DNA of 34,389 bases, from positions 1-34,389 of the forward strand of contig OMJT01000050.1 in the NCBI GenBank assembly GCA_900299415.1, given 5' to 3'. Shown here piece after piece: positions 22,639 to 30,530 of the stretch. The notes under the pieces were generated by a model. The model was given only the letters and a program-made list of their open reading frames with translations. It did no database searches and was not told the origin of the DNA. Positions within the stretch are counted from its first letter, which is position 1; each line of letters starts with the position of its first letter. The position numbers and the translations under genes were made by a program. This DNA is from Opitutales bacterium (lineage in GTDB: Bacteria; Verrucomicrobiota; Verrucomicrobiia; Opitutales; Opitutaceae).

Positions 22639-23439
22639 ATGCCCGCCGAGAAGATCACCAGCCTGCAGAACCCCCGCGTGAAGGAGCTCGTGCGCCTGCG
22701 CGACCGCCGGCCGCGCGACGAGGCGGGCGTCTTCCTCGTCGAGGGCTACCGCGAGATCCGTCGCGCGCTGGAGAAACGGGTCGCCTTGCGGGAGCTGTAC
22801 TTCTCACCGGATTGGTTCCTCGGGGAGAACGAGCCCGCGCTGCTCGCCCAAGCCGAGGCCGCCGGGGCGAAGCTGTTCGAGCTCTCCAAGGAAGCGTTTG
22901 CCAAGGTCGCCTATCGCGAGCGGCCCGACGGCCTCCTCGCCGTGGCGCCGCAGTGGCAGCGACGTCTCGAGGACCTCGTGCTCCCGGCCGCGCCCTTCCT
23001 TCTGGTCGTCGAAGCGATCGAGAAACCCGGCAACCTCGGCACCATCCTGCGCAGCGCCGATGCCGCCGGCTGCCAGGCCGTGATCGTGTGCGATCCGGTC
23101 ACCGATATCTTTAATCCGAACGTCGTCCGCGCCTCCACGGGCGTGCTGTTCTCCGTCCCTTGCGTGGTGGACGAAAGCGCGCGGGTGCTGGCTTGGCTCA
23201 AGCAGCGCGGCATCCGCACCGTCGCCACCAGCCCCGCGGCCGAAAAGCTCTACACCGCGGCCGACCTGCGCGGCCCGCTCGCAGTCGTGATGGGCAGTGA
23301 ACAGTACGGCCTGAGCAAATTCTGGCTCGAGAACGCCGACCTGCCCGTGCGCATCCCGATGGCCGGCCAGGCCGACTCGCTCAATGTCGCGATGGCCACG
23401 ATCATCACGCTCTTCGAGGCGGTCCGTCAGCGGGGCTGA
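22639..23439 (+). CDS. SpoU/TrmH-family RNA 2'-O-methyltransferase
   Basis: A 266-residue protein from ATG 22639 (MPAEKITSLQNPRVKELVRL); GTG 22621 is a possible earlier start. The N-terminal domain is the RNA-binding part seen in RlmB/TrmH relatives (ITSLQNPRVKELxxLRxRRxR, then VEGYREI). The C-terminal SPOUT knot has motif 1 EKPGNLGTILRSAD (Asn and Arg), motif 2 VVMGSEQYGLS and motif 3 IPMAGQADSLNVAMATII. It transfers a methyl group from S-adenosylmethionine to a ribose 2'-OH of rRNA or tRNA. It is divergent from the uracil methyltransferase, 97 bases between starts, and its stop is 3 bases from the convergent oleD stop. Confidence 0.94.
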   Translation: MPAEKITSLQNPRVKELVRLRDRRPRDEAGVFLVEGYREIRRALEKRVALRELYFSPDWFLGENEPALLAQAEAAGAKLFELSKEAFAKVAYRERPDGLLAVAPQWQRRLEDLVLPAAPFLLVVEAIEKPGNLGTILRSADAAGCQAVIVCDPVTDIFNPNVVRASTGVLFSVPCVVDESARVLAWLKQRGIRTVATSPAAEKLYTAADLRGPLAVVMGSEQYGLSKFWLENADLPVRIPMAGQADSLNVAMATIITLFEAVRQRG

Positions 23440-23442
23440 ACC

Positions 23443-24432
23443 TTAGGGGACCGATTTGGCCGCCTGCAAGTGAGCGATTAGTTCCGCGGTACCCTGCGCC
23501 ATCGTGATCCGCGGCTCGTAGCCGAGATCGCGGCGGGCGGCGGGAATATCGAACCAGTGGTGCTTCGCCAGTTCGGCCGCGATGAACCGCGTCATCGGTG
23601 GCTCGCCGCGGAGCGGCAGGATCCGCCATGCCCCCTCGCAAACGGCCCCGACGGCCGAGGCGGCCCCGAGGGAGATGGTTCGTGTGACCGGGGGCTCGCC
23701 CAGGCCGCGCAGCAGGTGATTGACCCAGTCCCAGAGCACCACCGGTTCGCCGTTGGTGATGAAATAGGCGTGGCCGGCCGCGGGCCCGGCGAGCGCCCGC
23801 TCGGCGAGGAGGTGGGCGTCCACCGCGTTCACGACCTGGACCATGTCCACGCGGTTGGTGCCCGACCCGACGATGCGCAGCCGTCCGGCCCGGGCCAGGA
23901 GACGGGGCACGAGGTGCGGGTCACCGACGCCCCAAATGAGGTGCGGCCGCAGCGCGACCGTGCGCAGCCCGGCCGAATTCGCCGCGAGCACCTCGCGCTC
24001 GGCGATGGCCTTGGTCAACGGGTACGGACTTGGGCAGTCCGTGGTGAGTGGTAGCGACTCATCGGCCCCGGCGAGGTCGCGCCCGTTGTACACCACGCTC
24101 GGCGTGCTCGTGTAGACGAGCCGCGGTACCCCATGGCGCCGGCAGCCGGCCAGGATCGCCCGCGTGCCCAGCACATTGGTGCGGAAGAAATCATCGTACC
24201 GGCCCCAGACCCCGACCTTGGCCGCGGTGTGAAAGACGGTCGTCATGCCCGCGCATGCCGCCTCTACCGCCGGCGCGTCGTCGAGTGAGGCGCGCATGAA
24301 GCGAACGCCCTTGGCCTCCAGATCCGGCGCCGGCGTGCGGCCCAGCACCGCGACCGGACGACCTTCCGAAAGCAGCCGCTCCACGAGGCGTCGGCCGAGG
24401 AATCCTGTGCCGCCGGTGACGAGGGTGCTCAT
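23443..24432 (-). CDS. oleD: NAD(P)-dependent epimerase/dehydratase, OleD-like
   Basis: A 329-residue protein from ATG 24432. The Rossmann motif is VTGGTGFLGRRLVERL (about 5-20) and the catalytic pair is in SPYPLTKAIAERE (YxxxK), with the Thr/Ser strand LVYTSTPSVVYNGRDL. The pattern, including HTAAKVGVWGRYDDFFRTNV, fits the 3-beta-HSD-like group containing OleD, which reduces 2-alkyl-3-ketoacyl-CoA to the beta-hydroxy acid in long-chain olefin synthesis. The assignment gains support from the preceding oleC gene, whose TGA overlaps its ATG (ATGA). A generic sugar epimerase is less likely given that pairing. It is the last gene of the operon. Confidence 0.85.
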   Translation of the reverse strand: MSTLVTGGTGFLGRRLVERLLSEGRPVAVLGRTPAPDLEAKGVRFMRASLDDAPAVEAACAGMTTVFHTAAKVGVWGRYDDFFRTNVLGTRAILAGCRRHGVPRLVYTSTPSVVYNGRDLAGADESLPLTTDCPSPYPLTKAIAEREVLAANSAGLRTVALRPHLIWGVGDPHLVPRLLARAGRLRIVGSGTNRVDMVQVVNAVDAHLLAERALAGPAAGHAYFITNGEPVVLWDWVNHLLRGLGEPPVTRTISLGAASAVGAVCEGAWRILPLRGEPPMTRFIAAELAKHHWFDIPAARRDLGYEPRITMAQGTAELIAHLQAAKSVP

Positions 24433-26081
24433 GGTTCCCCAGGGAAGGAGGCCCGGCCGGCCGCCCAGCGCGCAAGCGTGAGCCGGTGAATCTTCGCGTT
24501 GTGCCGGACATCGACTGGGAACGCCGGATAAAAGTAGAATTTCCGAATCCCGACGGTCGTAGGTGAGGCCACGCCGAGCAGGAGCAGTTCGCGGGCGAGG
24601 GTCTCCGCCTCCTGGCCCCAGGCCTTCGATTCGACGACCAAAGCCGGCTCCTGCCGACCGCGTTCGCCGAGCCCGATCAGGGCGCAGCGCGTGACGCGGG
24701 GATGGCGGCGAAACACCCGCTCGCAGGGCTCGGTGAAGAACGTCGCTTTGGCCGTCTCCACCCGCTCGACCTTGCGGCCGCAGAACCAGAGTCGGCCGGT
24801 GCCGTCGAGCGTCCCACAATCTCCGATCCGGTGCCAGACGGTGCCATCGGTGCCGCGGATCTTTGCGCCAGCCGTCGCTTCCGGCAGCGCATCGTATTCC
24901 TTGGTGACCACGGGTCCCGCCGCGATGATCTCGCCGATCTCCCCCGCCGGCAGCTCGCGCGCCTCGGCGAGCGAGGCGATGGGGCCATCCGTCAGCGCGA
25001 TGATCTTGACCGAAATTTCCGGCACCGGCCGGCCCAGGCAAGTCCCAGGCCCCGGGGACGCATCGCTGGAAAGGCGACCTTGCTCGGCCGCGGAGATCGT
25101 GGCGACCGGGAGGGACTCGGTCGCGCCGTAAGGACTGTGGAGCTGGCCGCCGGGCAGCCAGGCGGCGGAGCTTTCCCAGAGGGAGGCGGGCACCGGTGCG
25201 CCAGCGCAGAGAACGCGGCGCAAGCTGGGGAGGGTGATTCCTTGGGCCTGGCAGTGGGTGCTGATCTTGGCCCAAAGGGTCGGGGAGCCGAAGGAGTTCG
25301 TGACCTTTTCCTGCCGGATGGCCTGCACGATCTTCGCGGGATCGACCGTCGCGGGGCGGCTGGGATCGATCTCGGGCACGACGGTGGTCATCCCGAGCGC
25401 GGGATTGAACAGCGCGAAGATCGGCAGCATCGGCAGGTCCACCTCACCGGGCTGGATGCCGTACTTTTCGTGGATCAGGCGGACCTGGGCTGCGAACATG
25501 CCGTGTTCGTAGCGCACGCCCTTGGGCGCACCCGTCGAGCCGCTGGTGAAGAGGATGGCGGCGAGGTCGGTGGCGGAGCTGGGAGAAATCTGAGATTTGA
25601 AATTGGAACTGGCGGACGGCTCGACGAGGCGGGCGGTGAGCGAGCCGCTGGCGGGAACCGTGATCCCGACGGTGTGGAACGGGCCGCGGAAAAGGAGGCG
25701 GACCAGGCGGGCCATCGGGATCCCAACGAGGGCGCGGGGGCGGGAGCGGGCGACGCAGGCGAGGAAGCTTTTCAGACCCATGCCGGGGTCGATGACGACG
25801 GGCACCGCGCCAAGCTGGAAAAGGCCAAAGACCGCGGCGATGAGGGGCAGGCCGGCGCGGACCATCACGAGGGTGCGATCGCCGCGGCGCACGCCGGCCG
25901 CCTCCAGCCGCGCGGTCCAGGCGTCGGCCTCGGCGGCGAGCTCGCGGAAGCTGAGCGCGAGGTAGTCGATATCGCCGGCGGCGGTGCGGCCGCGCGGGAC
26001 CTTGAGGGCGGGCGCGTCGGGCCGGTCCGCCGCCATGAGCCGGAGATGGCGCGCGATGTTGGCGTCTTCCGCGGCGGACAC
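24429..26081 (-). CDS. oleC: OleC-like AMP-dependent synthetase (beta-lactone synthetase)
   Basis: A 550-residue protein from GTG 26081. It is an ANL-superfamily enzyme: LFTSGSTGAPKGVRYEHGMF (A3 P-loop), GAPVPASLW, SPYGATESLPVA (A5), and the hinge and C-terminal lobe from WFCGRKVERVETAKATFF. The stretch LPMLPIFALFNPALGMTTVV followed by PEIDPSRPATVDPAKIVQAI is characteristic of OleC. OleC activates 2-alkyl-3-hydroxyacids with ATP and closes them to a beta-lactone; OleB later removes CO2 to give the olefin. The C-terminal Lys is in NAKIHRLTL. The start is 4 bases after the RNase D stop, and its stop overlaps oleD. No oleA or oleB is in the window. Confidence 0.9.
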   Translation of the reverse strand: MSAAEDANIARHLRLMAADRPDAPALKVPRGRTAAGDIDYLALSFRELAAEADAWTARLEAAGVRRGDRTLVMVRAGLPLIAAVFGLFQLGAVPVVIDPGMGLKSFLACVARSRPRALVGIPMARLVRLLFRGPFHTVGITVPASGSLTARLVEPSASSNFKSQISPSSATDLAAILFTSGSTGAPKGVRYEHGMFAAQVRLIHEKYGIQPGEVDLPMLPIFALFNPALGMTTVVPEIDPSRPATVDPAKIVQAIRQEKVTNSFGSPTLWAKISTHCQAQGITLPSLRRVLCAGAPVPASLWESSAAWLPGGQLHSPYGATESLPVATISAAEQGRLSSDASPGPGTCLGRPVPEISVKIIALTDGPIASLAEARELPAGEIGEIIAAGPVVTKEYDALPEATAGAKIRGTDGTVWHRIGDCGTLDGTGRLWFCGRKVERVETAKATFFTEPCERVFRRHPRVTRCALIGLGERGRQEPALVVESKAWGQEAETLARELLLLGVASPTTVGIRKFYFYPAFPVDVRHNAKIHRLTLARWAAGRASFPGEP

Positions 26082-26085
26082 GGGC

Positions 26086-27294
26086 TCAGCCCTGGAGTGA
26101 GGGCAGGTCGCGGAGCAGGTCGGCCTGCCAGCGCTGGAGGATGGAGTCGAGTTGGTCCGGCCCGCGGGCGATCTGGGCGAGCTGGGCGCGGTTGGCGATC
26201 AGCGTGGGGTCGAGGCCGAGTTTCTTCGCCACGCCATCGCGGTCGGCCTTGATGCGGTCGAGGAGCGCGAGCTCGGCGTTGCTCATCGGCGCAAAGCGCT
26301 GGTCGCGGCCACGGCGGCGCGGGAGGGAAGCCGGGTCCTGGGCGAAGCCCGCGCGGACGGCGGCGGCGAGCGACGGGAAAAGGCGGTTGTGGCGGCGGCC
26401 GAGGTGGATGGCCTGCAGCACGGCCTCGGGGGTTGCTTCGTCGGCCTCGGCGGACGCGGACATCTTCAGCAGCAGTTCGTTGCCACAGACCTTGAAGGGC
26501 GGCACGTCGAGCCGCTGGGCCTGGGCCTCGCGCCAGTGCCACGCGGCGTGGAGGACGGTGAGGCCGCGACCGCGGAGCCGTTCGGACTTGCCGATGCGCC
26601 AGTCGTGCTCGGTCGCCGGCGCAAAGCCGGTGCAGCCGGCGTCGATCTGGGCCTGGCACTGCGCCTCGAGCCAGGCGAGGCGGCCGAGGCCCTTGAGTTC
26701 GCGGGTGAGGATCTCGCGCAGGGCCGGCAGGTGCCAGACATCGAGCGAGGCATAGTGAAGGAGCTTGGGCGTGATGGGACGCTTGGACCAGTTGGCCTTC
26801 TGGCCGGACTTGTCGAGGGCGACGCCGAAGTGCTCCTCGAGCAGCGCGGCGAGGCCGAAGCGCGTGCGGCCGAGCAGCTGGGCGGCGAGCATGGTGTCGA
26901 AGAGGCTGTGTGCCCGGAAGCCGCAGAGATCGTGGAGCAGGCGCAGGTCGAAGTCGCTGCCGTGCATCACGAGATGCTTTTTCGCGAGGACCGGCCAGAG
27001 GGGCGTCAGGTCCATGCCGGGCGCAAGCACGTCGATGAGGAACACGCGGCCGTCGACGAGGAACTGCAGCAGGCAGACCCGGTTCCGGTAATGGAACATG
27101 TTGTCCGCCTCGGTATCGAGGGAGACCTCCGCCACCTTCCCCAGGGCGTCGAGGAAGGGCGCCAGATCCGCCGAATGCTCCACCAGCGTGAAGTCAGGGG
27201 GGCGGTGGTCCGCCTTGGGATGGGCGGCCTTGGGCTGTGGGCCCGGGGCGCCGAACAGGCGCCGCACGGAGCCGGGTATGAACCGGGAAATCAT
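26086..27294 (-). CDS. rnd: Ribonuclease D
   Basis: A 402-residue protein from ATG 27294. The DEDD exonuclease domain (about 30-215) has Exo I VSLDTEADNMFHYRNRVCLL (D-x-E), Exo II VMHGSDFDLRLL and Exo III LLHYASLDVWHLPAL (Tyr and Asp of the DEDDy class), with the NWSKRPITPKLLHYA segment of RNase D. A C-terminal HRDC-like region follows (LNVPPFKV-type start VPPFKVCGNELLLKM). The enzyme trims the 3' ends of tRNA and other stable RNA. It lies in a run HDAC-like, RNase D, OleC, OleD with gaps of 21 and 4 bases and an overlap, so it is co-transcribed with lipid-synthesis genes. The length is typical, with a slightly extended N-terminus. Confidence 0.93.
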   Translation of the reverse strand: MISRFIPGSVRRLFGAPGPQPKAAHPKADHRPPDFTLVEHSADLAPFLDALGKVAEVSLDTEADNMFHYRNRVCLLQFLVDGRVFLIDVLAPGMDLTPLWPVLAKKHLVMHGSDFDLRLLHDLCGFRAHSLFDTMLAAQLLGRTRFGLAALLEEHFGVALDKSGQKANWSKRPITPKLLHYASLDVWHLPALREILTRELKGLGRLAWLEAQCQAQIDAGCTGFAPATEHDWRIGKSERLRGRGLTVLHAAWHWREAQAQRLDVPPFKVCGNELLLKMSASAEADEATPEAVLQAIHLGRRHNRLFPSLAAAVRAGFAQDPASLPRRRGRDQRFAPMSNAELALLDRIKADRDGVAKKLGLDPTLIANRAQLAQIARGPDQLDSILQRWQADLLRDLPSLQG

Positions 27295-27315
27295 GCGCGG
27301 CGGCCGGCGGGGCGT

Positions 27316-28188
27316 TCAGGAAGGGTCATCCGGTCCATTCCAACCGCACAAAAACCCATCGATCAATTCCGGAAGATGGTCGCTGTAACCCCCCTCAAGC
27401 AGGGCCGCGGTGGGTCGCCCGCTCTCCCGGAGCCAACGACCGAGGGTGGCGAAATCTTCCCCGGCGAGATTCATCTGGGTGATCGGATCCTCCCCATCGG
27501 CATCGAAACCGGCCGAGACGAGGACGAGGTCCGGGCGGAAGGCGAGCACGCTGGCCCAGGACGCCTCCAGCGCAGCCAGGTGGGCGGCGCGGTCGACATT
27601 GAAGGGCAGGGGCCAGTTGCGGCAATTGGCGGTATCGGCCCGGCCGGTGCCGGGATAACCGGCGCCGTCGTGCACGCTCGCGAACAGGATGCCGGCCCGC
27701 CCATCCAGGATCGCCTCGGTGCCGTTGCCGTGGTGGGCGTCGAAGTCCCAGACGGCTACTCGCTCGACGCCGCGGGCGCGGGCGGCCAGGGCGGCGACGG
27801 CAATGTGGTTAAGGTAACAGAACCCCATGGCGCGGTTCCGGGTGGCATGGTGGCCGGGCGGACGCATCACGCTGAAGGCCTTCTCGCCGCGGTCGAGGGC
27901 GAGCTCCAGGGCGGCGAGCGCGGCGCCCGTGGCGAGGCGGGCATGGGCCAGGATTTCCGGGTGGAATGAGGTGTCGGCGTCAAAGTCTGGTCCCCGGCTC
28001 AGGCGCTCGAGATGGGCCGGGGCATGGGCGCGGAGCAGGTCGGCCTCGGCCGCGGGGGCGGGCGTGCGCCAGGTCCACGCGGGATGCCGCCGGAGCAACC
28101 GCTCCTCGGTGGCCGCCACGCGCTGCGGGCGTTCCGGGTGACCCGGGGTGTGGTATCCCGTGCAGCGGGGGTCGTGGACAATGACCAT
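27316..28188 (-). CDS. Histone deacetylase-like amidohydrolase
   Basis: A 290-residue protein from ATG 28188 (MVIVHDPRCTGYHTPGHPER). An earlier frame start would add 35 unrelated residues. Class II HDAC/acetoin-utilisation motifs are present: HPERPQRV, RPPGHHATRNRAMGFCYLN (catalytic His pair), VWDFDAHHGNGTE (Zn ligands Asp and His) and LVSAGFDADGEDP with the third Zn ligand Asp, then LEGGY (the Tyr region). It is a zinc hydrolase that removes acyl groups from lysine, polyamines or small amides; the substrate here is unknown. It heads the minus-strand operon with RNase D, OleC and OleD, and is divergent from queC with 103 bases between starts. Confidence 0.93.
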   Translation of the reverse strand: MVIVHDPRCTGYHTPGHPERPQRVAATEERLLRRHPAWTWRTPAPAAEADLLRAHAPAHLERLSRGPDFDADTSFHPEILAHARLATGAALAALELALDRGEKAFSVMRPPGHHATRNRAMGFCYLNHIAVAALAARARGVERVAVWDFDAHHGNGTEAILDGRAGILFASVHDGAGYPGTGRADTANCRNWPLPFNVDRAAHLAALEASWASVLAFRPDLVLVSAGFDADGEDPITQMNLAGEDFATLGRWLRESGRPTAALLEGGYSDHLPELIDGFLCGWNGPDDPS

Positions 28189-28291
28189 GGCCGTCAGGCT
28201 AGGCATTCTGCTGTGGTCCGCGAACGCGATCTGTCCGCCCCGCCCTGAAAATTGCCGTGAGTCCGATCCGGTTTCCGCGTAACTCCGCGGC

Positions 28292-28978
28292 ATGAAAGTC
28301 GTGGTGCTCTGCTCCGGCGGGATGGATTCCGTGACCGCGCTCCATTGGGCGCGGCGGCACCACGACGTGCGCGCGGCGCTGAGCTTCGACTACGGCTCGA
28401 AGCACAACAACCGCGAGGTGCCCTTCGCGGCGGAGCAGGCCCGCGCCCTCGGCGTGCCTCACGAGGTCGTGGAGCTGCCGTTTGTCGGGCGGCTGTTCAA
28501 CTCGGACCTGCTCCAGGGCGGCGGCGAAGTGCCGGACGGGCACTATGCGGACGACAACATGCGCCGGACCGTGGTCCCCTTCCGCAACGCGATCATGCTC
28601 TCGATCGCGACCGGTCTCGCGGAGAGCCGCGGTGCGGAGGGTCTCGTGATCGCGGCGCACACGGGGGACCACACGATCTACCCGGACTGCCGCGAGGACT
28701 TCATGCGGGCGATGGGCGAGACCATGCGGCTCGGCACCTATGCCGGCATCCAACTCCTGCGGCCGTTCATCGCGATGGACAAGGGTCAGATCGCCGCCGA
28801 AGGCGCCCGGCTGGGCGTCGACTTCTCCCGGACCTACTCCTGCTACAAGGGCGGCGCGATCCATTGCGGCACCTGCGGCACCTGCGTCGAGCGCCGCGAG
28901 GCGTTTCTGCAGGCGGGGCTGGCGGACCCAACTGAGTACGCGAGCCGGGCGCCTTTGCCAAAAGGGCCGAATGCATAG
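28292..28978 (+). CDS. queC: 7-cyano-7-deazaguanine synthase
   Basis: A 228-residue protein from ATG 28292. The PP-loop SGGMDS is at residues 8-13, followed by SFDYGSKHNNRE, the VPFRNAIMLSIA motif and GDHTIYPDCREDFM. Near the C-terminus SCYKGGAIHCGTCGTCVERR supplies the four zinc-binding cysteines. QueC turns 7-carboxy-7-deazaguanine into preQ0 with ATP and ammonia, a step in queuosine synthesis. queE follows on the same strand after a 42-base spacer holding a perfect palindrome. No queD or queF is visible. The length and motifs are normal. Confidence 0.96.
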   Translation: MKVVVLCSGGMDSVTALHWARRHHDVRAALSFDYGSKHNNREVPFAAEQARALGVPHEVVELPFVGRLFNSDLLQGGGEVPDGHYADDNMRRTVVPFRNAIMLSIATGLAESRGAEGLVIAAHTGDHTIYPDCREDFMRAMGETMRLGTYAGIQLLRPFIAMDKGQIAAEGARLGVDFSRTYSCYKGGAIHCGTCGTCVERREAFLQAGLADPTEYASRAPLPKGPNA

Positions 28979-28991
28979 GTCCTATAGGACC
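28978..28991. repeat. Perfect 14-bp palindrome GGTCCTATAGGACC between queC and queE
   Basis: GGTCCTATAGGACC spans 28978-28991, starting on the last base of the queC stop, and a partial copy CCATAGGA follows. It is AT-rich for the region. It may be an operator-like site, an mRNA hairpin between the two genes, or a copy of a dispersed intergenic repeat. Confidence 0.75.
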
Positions 28992-29020
28992 CATAGGATT
29001 TATTGCCGGTCATAGACCTC

Positions 29021-29716
29021 ATGCTGATCTCGGAAATCTTTTACTCCCTGCAGGGCGAGGGCAGCCTCACCGGCGTGCCCTCGGTCTTCGTCCGCACCAG
29101 CGGCTGCAACCTCCGCTGCGTGTGGTGCGACACGCCCTACGCCTCATGGAACCCCGAGGGCGAGCCGCGCACGGTGGACGCGATCGTGGCCGAGGTGCAG
29201 CGCCACCGCCAGGCGCGGCACGTGGTGCTGACCGGCGGGGAGCCGATGATCGCGAAGGAAATCGCGTCGCTCGCCTCCGAGCTCAAGATGCTGGGTTACC
29301 ACCTCACGATCGAGACGGCGGGCACGGGCGCGCCGGGGGGCATCGCGTGTGACCTGGCGTCCGTCTCGCCGAAGCTGCTGAACTCAACCCCGCATCAGGC
29401 TGAGCACGCGGCGTGGCGGAAGAAGCACGAGGCGATCCGCTGGCAGCCGGCCGTGGTGCGCGCCTGGCTCGAGGCCTATCCCTGGCAGCTTAAGTTCGTG
29501 GTAGCGGCGCCGGGCGACGTCGACGAGCTCGAGGGCATGCTTGGCTCGCTTGGGCGCGAGGTGCCGCGGCACCAGGTCTTTCTTATGCCCGAGTCGACCA
29601 CGGCCGCGCGCCAGCACGAGCGGGCCGGCTGGCTCAATGAGCTTTGCAAGGAGCGCGGGTACCGCTACGCGCACCGGCTGCACCTCGACCTCTACGGCAA
29701 TCGCCGCGGCACATGA
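29021..29716 (+). CDS. queE: 7-carboxy-7-deazaguanine synthase
   Basis: A 231-residue radical-SAM protein. ATG 29021 (MLISEIFYSLQGEGSLTGVP) matches the family start; a TTG at 29003 would add six residues. The cluster motif CNLRCVWCDTPYA (CxxxCxxC) is near residue 30, preceded by FVRTSGC, then VVLTGGEPMI (GGE SAM motif) and IETAGTGAP. The C-terminal HLDLYGNRRGT resembles the QueE end. It converts 6-carboxytetrahydropterin to 7-carboxy-7-deazaguanine, the substrate of QueC. Its TGA overlaps the ATG of the ExoD-like gene (ATGA), so the three genes form one transcript. Confidence 0.95.
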   Translation: MLISEIFYSLQGEGSLTGVPSVFVRTSGCNLRCVWCDTPYASWNPEGEPRTVDAIVAEVQRHRQARHVVLTGGEPMIAKEIASLASELKMLGYHLTIETAGTGAPGGIACDLASVSPKLLNSTPHQAEHAAWRKKHEAIRWQPAVVRAWLEAYPWQLKFVVAAPGDVDELEGMLGSLGREVPRHQVFLMPESTTAARQHERAGWLNELCKERGYRYAHRLHLDLYGNRRGT

Positions 29717-30381
29717 GCGAGCCCCTGCCGAGCGCCGCGCCGGAGGTACGGCGGAGGTTCCGTCCGCCCGCCCGCAAGCTTTCCGAGGAACTGCTCCTCC
29801 TGCAGGAGCGGGCCAAGACCGAACAGATCGCCGTGCGCACGGTGATCGTGACGCTCGGGGCGCGGGCCTACTCGCTGCTGCTGATCCTGCTCGCGCTGCC
29901 GTTCATCACGCCGATCCCGCTGCCGGGACTGTCGACGCCGTTCGGGCTGGCGATCGCGCTGATCTCGCTGCGCCTGGCCCTCGGGCAGCGGCCTTGGCTC
30001 GCGAAGAGCATCCAGCGCCGGGTGCTGCCGCCGAAATTCTTCGACCAGATGGTGCGCTTTGCCGGGAAGATCATCGCGAGCTTTGAACGGCTGCTCCGGC
30101 CGCGTCTTGCTATCCTCACCGACTACGGCTGGCTGCGGCAGATCCACGCCGGTCTGATGATGATCGCCGGGCTCGCCCTGTTGCTCCCGCTGCCGATCCC
30201 GCTGACCAACACCTTCCCCGCCTGGGTGGTGCTGCTCATGGCCGGCGGCTTGCTGGAGCGCGACGGCGCCTTTGTCCTCGCCGCCTATGTGATGTTTGCC
30301 GCCGGCGTCCTCTACGTCATGCTGCTCGGGGAGGCCGCGACCCAACTCATGGAGCGCCTCGGGCACTGGTTCACGGGCTGA
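29713..30381 (+). CDS. Exopolysaccharide synthesis ExoD-family membrane protein
   Basis: A 222-residue protein from ATG 29713, overlapping the queE stop. The N-terminal 45 residues are soluble and basic (LSEELLLLQERAKTEQIAVR). The rest has about five hydrophobic segments. ExoD marks are RAYSLLLILLALPFITPIPL, GLSTPFGLAIALISLRLALG and LLPLPIPLTNTFPAWVVLLM, the paired P-x-P-x-P/T loops typical of the family. ExoD is linked to exopolysaccharide production and alkali tolerance, but its mechanism is unknown. It is convergent with the Feo operon, its stop 6 bases from the last feo gene. Its link to queuosine genes is probably only positional. Confidence 0.88.
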   Translation: MSEPLPSAAPEVRRRFRPPARKLSEELLLLQERAKTEQIAVRTVIVTLGARAYSLLLILLALPFITPIPLPGLSTPFGLAIALISLRLALGQRPWLAKSIQRRVLPPKFFDQMVRFAGKIIASFERLLRPRLAILTDYGWLRQIHAGLMMIAGLALLLPLPIPLTNTFPAWVVLLMAGGLLERDGAFVLAAYVMFAAGVLYVMLLGEAATQLMERLGHWFTG

Positions 30382-30387
30382 GCCCGG

Positions 30388-30528
30388 TCAGCGCTTGAGT
30401 TTGGGCGCGCATCCGCAGTCGCCGCCGCAGCCAGGATTCCGGCGCTTGGCCAGCGCGCGGCGCAGCAGCCAGCCCGCGGCGACGGCCACAATGGCGAGGG
30501 CAAGGACAGTTTGGAGTTGCGCGGACAT
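30388..30528 (-). CDS. FeoB-associated Cys-rich membrane peptide
   Basis: A 46-residue protein from ATG 30528, two bases after the FeoB stop. One membrane helix (LQTVLALAIVAVAAGWLL) is followed by a basic turn and a cysteine cluster NPGCGGDCGCAPK. This is the FeoB-associated Cys-rich family, which often follows feoB and may hand or sense iron at the membrane. It plays the part of FeoC in this operon. It is the last gene of the minus-strand feo operon. Confidence 0.9.
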   Translation of the reverse strand: MSAQLQTVLALAIVAVAAGWLLRRALAKRRNPGCGGDCGCAPKLKR

Positions 30529-30530
30529 GT

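Noticed and set aside
26152-27969. A 605-codon plus-strand open frame opposite RNase D and the HDAC-like gene
   Set aside because: It is a shadow of two well-supported genes and shows no recognisable motif.
28189-28291. preQ1 riboswitch upstream of queC
   Set aside because: The short spacer lacks the preQ1 stem and A-rich tail and is shared with a divergent promoter.
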